Part shown: positions 17,868 through 26,618 of the stretch, one piece after another | Position numbering within the stretch: position 1 is the first letter of the stretch | How the letters are laid out: each line of letters starts with the position of its first letter | From: an uncultured Bacteroidales bacterium | Lineage (GTDB): Bacteria; Bacteroidota; Bacteroidia; Bacteroidales; Muribaculaceae | Direction: 5' to 3' | Length of the DNA: 64,000 bases | Assembly (NCBI GenBank): GCA_947175575.1 | Contig: CAMWNG010000002.1 | Coordinates: 1 to 64,000, forward strand | Made by a program: the position numbers and the translations under genes | Notes under the pieces: generated by a model | The model's database searches: none | Seen by the model: the letters and a program-made list of their open reading frames with translations, nothing else | Told to the model about the DNA's origin: nothing

Positions 17868-19007
17868 TTATAGCAGTTTTGCTAAATCATCCGGATTAGG
17901 CAATGCCTCAGAATATTGTTTAGGGAGCTTCGAGGTCAGTGTATATGTGGCGACTCCCATTGGCGTAGTAGTATTGCGGAAAGCATATTCCACCATTTTA
18001 TCTGATTTTTCCTTACATAGAATTAATCCGATAGAAGGATTTTCATCAGGACGGCGAACAAGGTCATCGAGAGCAGATAGGTAGGTATTTAATTGCCCTG
18101 CGTATGCCCCCTTGAACTTGCCGGATTTCAATTCTACTGCCACTAAACATCTTAACCCTCTATGATAAAAGAGTAAATCTACAAAGAGGTCTTCTTCATC
18201 CACAGTCAACCGATATTGATTCCCCATAAAGGCAAAATCCTGACCGAAAGCCATAATGAAATTCTTGATATTTTTGACGATTTGTGTTTCCAAAACCCTT
18301 TCATCAAGAATATCACTATCGTCCTCTAAATCGACAAAATCAAAAAGATAATTATTTTTGAAAGCTTCTAATGCTTTAATGCGTAACTTATCTTCTGGAA
18401 TTATCTGAGGAAAATTCGTCAATTGGATTTTTTCTTTGTCATAAAGCCCTTCAGTTAGAGCATATTTAAGTTTTGGAACTTGCCAAAATTCGGTGGCACA
18501 TTTACCGATGTAGAACATTCTCTCATTTAATGTAGATGTTCTACGCAATATCTCTCTGTGATGGGTAAATGGAACAGTAAAAAACAGCTCTAACTGTTCG
18601 GCAGTTAAATCGGCAGTTGTTAATTGCCGATTTATAACAAACTCCCCAACAGGCACTAAGGATGATTCCAAATCGGCAGTTACTGATTGCCGATTTTCAA
18701 AAATCGATTGCCATTGTTCAAAAAAGATACGCATATCTTTGATTGAGGTTTCAGAGAACCCTTTTAATCCCGGCAACTCTTGGCGCAATAAAATTGAGAT
18801 AGTTTTAATAGCACCAGTTCCCCAGTGACCCTTACGCGACCTATAAGAAACGTATTCATCAATATTGTAATATAGCGTAATGGCTTGTTTATTAACGAGT
18901 TTGGCAAGCTGATATCGGCTTTCAATAATTGCCTTTTTTATCTCCTTTACAGCAATTAGAATATCTGAATACTCAGATTGAGAGTGGGAAGATGCTATTA
19001 TATCCAT
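17868..19007 (-). CDS. DUF1016/YhcG-like PDDEXK nuclease domain protein
   Basis: 379 aa; N-terminal SRYQLAKLVNKQAITLYYNIDEYVS...GWGTGAIKTISILLRQELPG-type domain; C-terminal FVDLLFYHRGLRCLVAVELKSGKFKGAYAGQLNTYLSALD nuclease motif. Confidence 0.85.
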   Translation of the reverse strand: MDIIASSHSQSEYSDILIAVKEIKKAIIESRYQLAKLVNKQAITLYYNIDEYVSYRSRKGHWGTGAIKTISILLRQELPGLKGFSETSIKDMRIFFEQWQSIFENRQSVTADLESSLVPVGEFVINRQLTTADLTAEQLELFFTVPFTHHREILRRTSTLNERMFYIGKCATEFWQVPKLKYALTEGLYDKEKIQLTNFPQIIPEDKLRIKALEAFKNNYLFDFVDLEDDSDILDERVLETQIVKNIKNFIMAFGQDFAFMGNQYRLTVDEEDLFVDLLFYHRGLRCLVAVELKSGKFKGAYAGQLNTYLSALDDLVRRPDENPSIGLILCKEKSDKMVEYAFRNTTTPMGVATYTLTSKLPKQYSEALPNPDDLAKLL

Positions 19008-19096
19008 ACTGCAAAATTACGAAATTTTCTTGAAATGAATAACATACGTAAAGAGCTTTCCTTTCGGAAAAGCCCTTGATGTATAGAGGATTGAGG

Positions 19097-19560
19097 TCAG
19101 ATGCGGCGGAACACATGACCGTTTGAGCCCATCGGATAGTCATATATGAACAGCTCGCGTCCGTTATCGGCTTGTCGCTTGCGGAGCAAGAACGCTTTGT
19201 AGTCGAAATAGTTGGCGAGATTCTTTCTGACGAAAGCGCTTTCCGGCGATGACTTTGCGAAGCAAAGCACCAAAGGCGATAAACCCATCATCTTTTCAAG
19301 ATTATCTCCCTTTCGCTCGATGAGCAGAAGGTTGTAGCATTCTTCAACGATGTGTCGGACGACCGTGAAGCAGCTTCGATCGTAAGGGAGAAAACTCTTC
19401 CTCGCTATTCCATTCGCCGCAGTAGGGTTCTTGGCATAGCCAAGCGCTACGCGATAACCTCGAAGTTGTCGGGCGAGTCTTCAAACTCCATATAATCATT
19501 TACCGCCTCGACGCTGTGCTTGTCGCACTCACGGCTGCTGCCTGCAAGAAGCAACGGCTC
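19097..19560 (-). pseudogene. decayed coding remnant, family not identified
   Basis: Reverse strand reads ...ECDKHSVEAVNDYMEFEDSPDNFEVIA(stop), then continues in another frame GYRVALGYAKNPTAANGIARKSFLPYDRSCFTVVRHIVEECYNLLLIERKGDNLEKMMGLSPL...SNGHVFRRI. Confidence 0.4.
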
Positions 19561-19647
19561 GCTCGTAATTCGTTAAACTCGTACGCGGGATCGGGGCACT
19601 TTCAGCACGTTTTTTGGCCTTTTTTGCTCTTTCTTTGGAAAGATTAT

Positions 19648-19677
19648 TGTGCATCTTCGAAAGATTTCCTAACTTTG
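19648..19677 (+). promoter_or_regulatory. promoter TTG-N19-TAACTTTG for the amylase gene
   Basis: TTG at 19648-19650 and TAACTTTG at 19670-19677. Confidence 0.5.
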
Positions 19678-19764
19678 CAGGCAATATGGCGTACCATATT
19701 CAGTGATTTATATCACATATACTTACTTGCCTTTTAATTAAATCTAAGCCAATATTCATCTGCA

Positions 19765-22700
19765 ATGAGAAAATTTACCAGATGGCTCCTGTCGGTTCTG
19801 GCCGCAATTGTGGCCTTCCCCTCGGCAGCTGCTACTTTCGTGGGAGACCGTACCGACTTCCGCGACGAAACTATCTATTTTGCGATGACCACACGTTTCT
19901 ATGACGGTGACCCCACCAACAACGTGTGCTCATGGGACAAACAGGATGTCCAGATCTCAAAGAACGATCCCGACTGGCGCGGCGACTTCGCCGGTCTGAT
20001 CGAGAAACTCGATTACATCAAGGCTCTCGGCTTCACGGCCGTGTGGATCACTCCGGTGGTGCAGAACGCATCGGGCGAGGACTATCACGGCTATCATGCC
20101 ATGGACTTCTCGTCGGTGGATCTGCGTTACGAATCGCGCAAGGAATGGGGCGCAACTGAAGATGTAAAGTTCGAAGACCTCATCAAAGCCGCACACGAAA
20201 AAAAGATGAAGATCGTGCTCGACATCGTGCTGCAACACACGGGTAACTTCGGAGAGGTGAACCTCAACCCGCTTTTCACCCGCGATCAGAACATCCGCAA
20301 TCAGGCAAGCGTATCGGCTTCGCTCATAGTGAACACCGACCGCCTGTCATCCAACTACTTTGAGCAGGGCGGAGAAGCACAGTATAAGGAACGCTGGAAA
20401 TACTTCAAGAATCCTGAGTACGAGCCCAATAACTACTATCACCATTACGGCACCGGCTGGAACTGGGACCTTCCCAACCGCTGGTGGGGCCAGATCGCGG
20501 GCGACTGTGTGGACCTCAACACCGAGAACGACCACGTGGCCGAGTATATCGTGAAATGCTACGGAGAATTCATCAAGATGGGCGTCGACGGTTTCCGTAT
20601 CGACACTGCCGGCCATATCGCGCCTCTCACATTCAACAAGCAGTTCATTCCTCAGTTCCATAAAATTGCCGAGGAATACAAGCACAAACGCCTGAACGAA
20701 TGCGAGTTCTTCATGTTCGGCGAATGTTGCCAGCGTTTCCAGGGTTCGGTGGTCTACCGCGACCAGCCCAACCTGTCGAGCTATTTCTACACCTGGAAAT
20801 CTGACCAGAGCCTCATGGACGAGTATGACGGCAACGCCGAATGGTGGAGCAAACAGAATCTGCCCGAGGGTCACGACACCCCCGTAGGCCCGATGGCCGT
20901 ATGTGAAAAGGACACCAAGGACAAGCCCACCAGTAACAATGTACTGATGGTCAACGGCGCATGGCACGAGCCCGACTATTCCAAGTACAGCGGATTCTCC
21001 GTGATCGACTTCCCGATGCACTATGCGTTCAACAACGCCGGTTCGGCTGTGTCGATCGCCCGCAGCGGCGACAACAAGTACAACGACGCTTCATGGAATG
21101 TCGTTTATGTAGACTCGCATGACTACTGCCCCGGCCCCAACGACGGCACCCGCTTCAACGGCGGAACTGAACAGTGGGCCGAAAACCTCTCGCTGATGTT
21201 CACATTCCGCGGTATTCCCTGTATCTATTACGGTTCGGAAGTGGAATTCAAGAAAGGACTGCCGATCGACGTGGGTGGTGAAAACAACAAAACTCCCCGC
21301 TCGGAATCCGGCCGTGCATATTTCGGCGAATACCTCAAAGGCACGGTGAACGCCGAAGACTTCGCCGACTACACTGCCGACGGCAATGTGGCCAAGACCC
21401 TCAACGGTGACCTCTCGCAGCACATTATCCGCCTCAATCAGATCCGTGCCGCTGTGCCCGCTCTCCGCAAAGGCCAGTACACCTTCGACGGCTGCTCGGC
21501 CAACGGCGGTTGGGCCTTCAAGCGCGCATATAAAGACTCATACGCTCTGGTGGCCATCAACGGTGGCGCAACCTTCACCGGTGTGCCTTCCGGCACTTAT
21601 GTGGACATCGTAACCGGTAAATCGTACACCCCCGCCGGCGGTTCGATAACCGTGGACGCTTCCAAAAACAAAGGTCAGCTCCGCGTGCTGGTGAAAGACT
21701 GGAAGGGCGGAAAGGTAGGCACCGACGGCAAGTTCATCTATGCCTCGTCGCCTGTGGCTCACGGCGGATCGGTTTCGTTCACCGACCCCGGCACCACACA
21801 GTATTACACCAAGGAAGATGCGCTTGATAAGCCCAATGTGACTTTCTCGCCCGCCGGAGGTTCATTCAAGACTGAAACCCTCAGCGTGACGGCTTCGCTC
21901 AACGAATCGGCCGTTTCGGGATGGTATCAGATCGAAGGACAGAGCCGCGTGACACTCTCGAAGGGTGCTCCCAAGACCTTCACAGTTGGCCAGGGCATGC
22001 AGTTCGGCCAGTCAGTCAAGGTAAGCTGGGCGGCGAAGGACGCTTCCGGATCTGAAATGACCGGTACGGTTACATATAAGAAAGTGGATCCCAACGCCAC
22101 CATCACCATCTATGTCAAGGCCCCCGGTTCGTTCAACCTCTACGCATGGGGCACCAATGCGTCAGGCGCGGAAGTAACTCCCTGCGGAGCATGGCCCGGC
22201 AAGACGCTCACCGAAACAGTGAAAGTAAACGGAACGGATTATTATTCCTGCACTATTGACGATCTCGAATCGGTGAATGTGATCTTCAACAACAACGGTG
22301 TGCAGACTCCGGACATCAAGGGCATTTCAGAAGACACCTACTTTGAATACGACGGTGCGACACAAGCCAAAAAGATCGAAGAATTCACCACTCCCGAGCT
22401 TGGCATACGGATCAGCCCGAACGGCGGTGAATTCATCGACAAGGTGAACGTGACCGTCACCGCATCCAACGCTACATCGGCATGGTATATGATTGGCGAA
22501 GGCGAACAGGTGAAATTCACCACCACCGCCACATTCACACTTGGCGAGAACATGTCCGTAGGACAGTCGGTAACAGTAAGCTTCGGCGCTACGGACGGCA
22601 CTCAGACCAAGACCGGTTCGGCTACATTCAAGAAAGCCGAAAAGCCTGTGGAGCCTGAAGGCATCACGGTCTACTATGACAACTCGCAGACGAGATGGCC

Positions 22701-23493
22701 CGCTGTCAAGATACATCACTGGCCCGTCAACGGAACTACGTGGCCCGGTGTTGACATGACATGCATCGATACTTCCAACAATGTGTGGAAATACACTGTC
22801 CCCACCGGAACAACAGGTGTAGTGTTCAACAACGGCAACGGTGACCAGACCAACGATGTGACACCCGTACACAATCACATCTACAAAGGCACGGGCAACC
22901 GCAACTTCACCGACGGCGGCGAATACCAAAGCGGCAGTGGCGACGATCCCATTCCTCCCGTTCCCGTGACCATGCCTGCTCAGCTCTATATCCTCGGAAC
23001 CCTCGAAGGCAATGCGTGGAATCCGGCCGACGGCGTCGAGATGTTAAAAGTAGACAACACTTTCAAAGCCAAGAATGTGGAACTGGTGGCCGCAAGCGAA
23101 ACCGAATCCATGGCTTTCTTCAGCTTTACGGACGCGCTCGGTGCCGACTGGGAAGCCCTCAACTCATCGGCCAACCGCTTCGGTGCTCCTGTCAAAGACC
23201 AGCTCATAGGTGTAGGTGCACCCGGCGAGATGATCGAATATAAGAACAATGTCAATGCCTCTGGCTGTCAGGCGTGGTCTGTCAATCCCGCGACATATGA
23301 CATCGTGGCCGACTTCGAGAACATGGCGGTAACCGTAACTCTCTCGAACACGTCGCAGAACAGCATAGATGCTGACATCGCAGACGAGGCTCCGGTCTAC
23401 TATAACCTTCAGGGTGTACGTGTCGATCAACCCGGCTGCGGACTTTACATCGTTCGCCGCGGCAGCAAGGTCGCAAAGGTATTTATCCGCTGA
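19765..23493 (+). CDS. secreted alpha-amylase family (GH13) protein with starch-binding-like repeats and T9SS-like tail
   Basis: 1242 aa; GH13 signatures VDGFRIDTAGH, FMFGECC, YVDSHDYCPGP; C-terminal repeated modules; tail YYNLQGVRVDQPGCGLYIVRRGSKVAKVFIR. Confidence 0.9.
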   Translation: MRKFTRWLLSVLAAIVAFPSAAATFVGDRTDFRDETIYFAMTTRFYDGDPTNNVCSWDKQDVQISKNDPDWRGDFAGLIEKLDYIKALGFTAVWITPVVQNASGEDYHGYHAMDFSSVDLRYESRKEWGATEDVKFEDLIKAAHEKKMKIVLDIVLQHTGNFGEVNLNPLFTRDQNIRNQASVSASLIVNTDRLSSNYFEQGGEAQYKERWKYFKNPEYEPNNYYHHYGTGWNWDLPNRWWGQIAGDCVDLNTENDHVAEYIVKCYGEFIKMGVDGFRIDTAGHIAPLTFNKQFIPQFHKIAEEYKHKRLNECEFFMFGECCQRFQGSVVYRDQPNLSSYFYTWKSDQSLMDEYDGNAEWWSKQNLPEGHDTPVGPMAVCEKDTKDKPTSNNVLMVNGAWHEPDYSKYSGFSVIDFPMHYAFNNAGSAVSIARSGDNKYNDASWNVVYVDSHDYCPGPNDGTRFNGGTEQWAENLSLMFTFRGIPCIYYGSEVEFKKGLPIDVGGENNKTPRSESGRAYFGEYLKGTVNAEDFADYTADGNVAKTLNGDLSQHIIRLNQIRAAVPALRKGQYTFDGCSANGGWAFKRAYKDSYALVAINGGATFTGVPSGTYVDIVTGKSYTPAGGSITVDASKNKGQLRVLVKDWKGGKVGTDGKFIYASSPVAHGGSVSFTDPGTTQYYTKEDALDKPNVTFSPAGGSFKTETLSVTASLNESAVSGWYQIEGQSRVTLSKGAPKTFTVGQGMQFGQSVKVSWAAKDASGSEMTGTVTYKKVDPNATITIYVKAPGSFNLYAWGTNASGAEVTPCGAWPGKTLTETVKVNGTDYYSCTIDDLESVNVIFNNNGVQTPDIKGISEDTYFEYDGATQAKKIEEFTTPELGIRISPNGGEFIDKVNVTVTASNATSAWYMIGEGEQVKFTTTATFTLGENMSVGQSVTVSFGATDGTQTKTGSATFKKAEKPVEPEGITVYYDNSQTRWPAVKIHHWPVNGTTWPGVDMTCIDTSNNVWKYTVPTGTTGVVFNNGNGDQTNDVTPVHNHIYKGTGNRNFTDGGEYQSGSGDDPIPPVPVTMPAQLYILGTLEGNAWNPADGVEMLKVDNTFKAKNVELVAASETESMAFFSFTDALGADWEALNSSANRFGAPVKDQLIGVGAPGEMIEYKNNVNASGCQAWSVNPATYDIVADFENMAVTVTLSNTSQNSIDADIADEAPVYYNLQGVRVDQPGCGLYIVRRGSKVAKVFIR

Positions 23494-23626
23494 TAATAAG
23501 TTCCATACCGGCTGCTCGATTACCGATATCTCACAGCCATAGATAATAAGCGCTTCCGCCATCGGCGGAGGCGCTTAAATTTTCGGGCTACCGTTTGGTT
23601 AAAATCGCGACTTTGTGCCAAAAAGT

Positions 23627-23657
23627 TTTGCCAAGACGAAAAAAATGCGTAACTTTG
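23627..23657 (+). promoter_or_regulatory. promoter TTTG-N19-TAACTTTG for tRNA-Pro
   Basis: TTTG 23627-23630, TAACTTTG 23650-23657, 17 nt before the mature tRNA. Confidence 0.7.
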
Positions 23658-23673
23658 CAGCTGCTAACGCAAT

Positions 23674-23747
23674 CGGGGTGTAGCACAGTTGGTTAGCGCG
23701 CCACGTTCGGGACGTGGAGGTCGGAAGTTCGAGTCTTCTCACCCCGA
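23674..23747 (+). tRNA. tRNA-Pro (anticodon CGG)
   Basis: Cloverleaf: acceptor CGGGGTG/CACCCCG, anticodon arm CCACG-TTCGGGA-CGTGG, T-arm GGAAG-TTCGAGT-CTTCT; CCA not encoded. Confidence 0.95.
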
Positions 23748-23758
23748 CCCTTTGGGTT

Positions 23759-23796
23759 AAAAGCTTGTAAGTGAATAACTTATAAGCTTTTCTTCT
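23759..23796 (+). terminator. terminator after tRNA-Pro
   Basis: aaaagcttgtaagt-gaata-acttataagctttt followed by cttctttg. Confidence 0.6.
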
Positions 23797-23950
23797 TTGT
23801 AGCGGGACAGATTCGGGACAAGTCCTACAAAAAAGATTATGTGCTATTTCTCTTTTATGCTGCATAACATATAGTTCTAATGACTCGTTTTGTCGGTTTA
23901 TTAGTATCTTTGGGCACTGAATAATCAGCTAACCTAAAACATAAACCATT

Positions 23951-25057
23951 ATGATTATCGGCATACCAAAGGAAATAAAAAATAACGAAAATCGTGTGGC
24001 CGTGACTCCTGCGGGAGCAAAAGAGCTGGTGGCTCATGGGCACACCGTATATGTGCAGCATACGGCCGGCGACGGCAGCGGTTTCTCCGACCAGGAATAT
24101 GTTGCTGCCGGAGCGCATATTCTTCCGACGATCGAGGAAGTCTATGCAATCGCCGATATGATAATCAAGGTGAAAGAACCCATCGAACCGGAATACAAAC
24201 TGGTGAGAAAGGGTCAGGTGTTGTTCACTTATTTCCATTTTGCAAGTGACCGCGACCTCACCATGGCCATGCTTGATTCGGGCGCAACCTGTATCGCATA
24301 TGAGACCGTGGTAGGACCACAGGGCGGGCTGCCTCTGCTGATTCCGATGAGTGAGGTGGCCGGCCGTATGTCGGTTCAAGAGGGTGCACGGTTCCTTGAA
24401 AAACCACAGGGTGGAAAAGGCATGTTGATCGGAGGTGTTCCCGGCGTGAAACCGGCCCGTGTTCTTATATTGGGAGGCGGTGTGGTAGGACGTAACGCCG
24501 CGTTGATGGCTGCCGGACTGGGGGCCGACGTTACCATCACCGATATATCTCTGCCGACATTGCGGCATATTGCCGAAGTAATGCCAAGGAATGTCAAAAC
24601 GCTCTATTCATCGCGCCATAACATCGAATCTGAATTGCCGGCTACTGATCTGGTAATCGGTTCTGTGCTGATTCCCGGTGCTAAAGCCCCGAAGTTGGTA
24701 ACACGCGACATGCTGAAACTTATGCGTCCGGGCTCTGTGATGGTCGACGTGGCCATTGACCAAGGCGGATGTTTCGAGACCTCGCGTCCCACAACTCATT
24801 CAGAGCCCGTTTACTCTGTTGACGGCATAATCCACTACGCTGTTGCAAATATTCCGGGAGCTGTGCCTTTCACATCCACGCTGGCACTCACTAACGCCAC
24901 GTTGCCATACGCACTCCGTATTGCAGACAAGGGCTGGAGAGACGCATGTAAGGCTGATGCGGGCCTGGCTGACGGTGTAAATATAGTCGATGGTCAGGTC
25001 ACATATCAGGCTGTAGCTACCGCCTGGGACTTGCCGTACCATCCTCTGAAGCTGTAA
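23951..25057 (+). CDS. ald: alanine dehydrogenase
   Basis: MIIGIPKEIKNNENRVAVTPAGAKELVAHGHTVYVQ..., VLILGGGVVGRNAALMAAGLGADVTITD. Confidence 0.95.
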   Translation: MIIGIPKEIKNNENRVAVTPAGAKELVAHGHTVYVQHTAGDGSGFSDQEYVAAGAHILPTIEEVYAIADMIIKVKEPIEPEYKLVRKGQVLFTYFHFASDRDLTMAMLDSGATCIAYETVVGPQGGLPLLIPMSEVAGRMSVQEGARFLEKPQGGKGMLIGGVPGVKPARVLILGGGVVGRNAALMAAGLGADVTITDISLPTLRHIAEVMPRNVKTLYSSRHNIESELPATDLVIGSVLIPGAKAPKLVTRDMLKLMRPGSVMVDVAIDQGGCFETSRPTTHSEPVYSVDGIIHYAVANIPGAVPFTSTLALTNATLPYALRIADKGWRDACKADAGLADGVNIVDGQVTYQAVATAWDLPYHPLKL

Positions 25058-25078
25058 TAGCAAAAAGATCGTATAAAA

Positions 25079-25112
25079 AAATCCGTCCGGAACAATTTCG
25101 GACGGATTTTTT
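25079..25112. terminator. terminator between convergent ald and GH57 genes
   Basis: AAATCCGTCCG-gaacaattt-CGGACGGATTTtttt. Confidence 0.85.
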
Positions 25113-25128
25113 CATACCATGTAATATC

Positions 25129-26568
25129 TTAGGCTTTTTTTGCTTTTGCCTTTGCCGGGGTCTTTGCTTTAGCTTTAGGAGCGTCTTTGGGCTTGGGCTC
25201 GGCTTTTTTTGTTTTGGTGGTCTTGGCGGCTTTGGGAGCGTCGGCAGCCGGGGCATCTTCTTTGCGGTGCTCGATGTTGTACTGGGCAAGGTTCTTGCTC
25301 ATCAGTTCCTTTTCGCGGGTGAGGGCGGCTATCTCGCGTTCCTGATTGCGGATGGTTGTGAGCAGCGAATTGAGTTCTTCGTTGTCAATGCTGAGAGGAT
25401 ACTGTTCGTCGACGCGCACAAGGAAGTCGCTCAGCACATTCATGTAGTTGATGAACGCCTGATATGGTGTTTCATACGGGCTGAAGGCTGCGCCACCCAT
25501 GTTTTTGGTAGACATGTAGAAGAAGTGGTCGGCATCCTGTAGATACCACCAGTCCTGTTTGAGACGGCGGTCCTCGCAAAGGCGAACGCGTTCGCCGGCC
25601 TTGTAGAGTTTGTCGAGGGCTTCATTCTGCAGGGCGTTACCCATCCATGCCGAGGTGTCGCATGCTTCCTGCGCTGATGAGATTGGGTGAGTGATAGAGA
25701 TGGTGTCGACGGGTTTGAGTTTCTTGACGGCTTCGGAGGGAGTCCAGAATTCCACGCCCTTTTCGGCTGCGAAACGGGGGAGAGCCTCGAGGAACTGGAA
25801 GATTCCCGTACCGGCAGGCTGGAGTCCGCCGAATGTGTCGAGGCTAAGACCGATATTGATGATCTGTTCCTCGGCCGGAGTGGCAGCGATCCAGTCGATG
25901 TATTTGTCGGCGGTGAGAGGATATTCGGCCCAGGAGGTGTCGGAGAAGCGGGATGCGATGTCGTCGCTGAGTTTGGCATTGCGCATCAGCACCTTGAGCT
26001 GAGGCGCCGAGGCTGCGCTGTAGACATAGTCAGGCGATTTCCAGCCCAGGATGTGTTTGGCGCCCTCTGTGAGCACACCCTTGAAGCCCATGGCGAGAAT
26101 CTGCGGGGCGAGTTCGTCGCTGTAGATCAGTTCGGTGTTACGGAGCACTTTGGGTGTGGCTCCGTATGTCTCCTTGACTTTCTCGCACTGCACCTTGACC
26201 TGATTGCGGAATTCTTCGGGGTCGATGAGCGAGGCGAGTGAGTGTGCATAGGGTGTGGCGAGGAATTCCACTTTGCCGGTATCGGCGAGCTTGCGCAGGA
26301 GGTCGTTGAATTCAGGAGCGTATTGTTCGAACTGTTCTATGGCTTCGCCTGAGATGGCGAGGGAGCAGCGGAAAGCGCCTTTGGTCTGTTCGATCATGCG
26401 CAGCAGTGTCTCGGCTGCGGGAATGTAGCTCTGGTGAACGATCCGTTCGGCTATATCGTCGTTGAGGAAATCGTCGTAATAATAGTGGTCGTTGCCTATG
26501 TCGAAGAAGCGGTAGCGTTTGAGACGGAACGGCTGATGTATCTCGAAGTTAAAACATACGGCTTTCAT
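25129..26568 (-). CDS. GH57 family alpha-amylase-like glycosidase with Lys/Ala/Pro-rich tail
   Basis: MKAVCFNFEIHQPFRLKRYRFFDIG..., LRNTELIYSDELAPQILAMGFKGVLTEGA; tail AAKTTKTKKAEPKPKDAPKAKAKTPAKAKAKKA. Confidence 0.85.
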   Translation of the reverse strand: MKAVCFNFEIHQPFRLKRYRFFDIGNDHYYYDDFLNDDIAERIVHQSYIPAAETLLRMIEQTKGAFRCSLAISGEAIEQFEQYAPEFNDLLRKLADTGKVEFLATPYAHSLASLIDPEEFRNQVKVQCEKVKETYGATPKVLRNTELIYSDELAPQILAMGFKGVLTEGAKHILGWKSPDYVYSAASAPQLKVLMRNAKLSDDIASRFSDTSWAEYPLTADKYIDWIAATPAEEQIINIGLSLDTFGGLQPAGTGIFQFLEALPRFAAEKGVEFWTPSEAVKKLKPVDTISITHPISSAQEACDTSAWMGNALQNEALDKLYKAGERVRLCEDRRLKQDWWYLQDADHFFYMSTKNMGGAAFSPYETPYQAFINYMNVLSDFLVRVDEQYPLSIDNEELNSLLTTIRNQEREIAALTREKELMSKNLAQYNIEHRKEDAPAADAPKAAKTTKTKKAEPKPKDAPKAKAKTPAKAKAKKA

Positions 26569-26618
26569 GATTCACTTGCTTTTTTCTTTGTTGATATTAA
26601 TGTTGACAGCACGTGGAC

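Noticed and set aside
20347-21021. 224-aa reverse ORF
   Set aside because: Antisense within the GH13 amylase coding region
23599-23865. 88-aa reverse ORF with VGVRRLELPTSTSRTWRANQLCYTP
   Set aside because: Antisense to tRNA-Pro, a well-known type of spurious ORF
23797-23870. Possible att remnant after tRNA-Pro (gcgggacagattcgggacaag, repeated GGGACA)
   Set aside because: No integrase, no duplicated tRNA 3' end found in the window; too short to support an integration site
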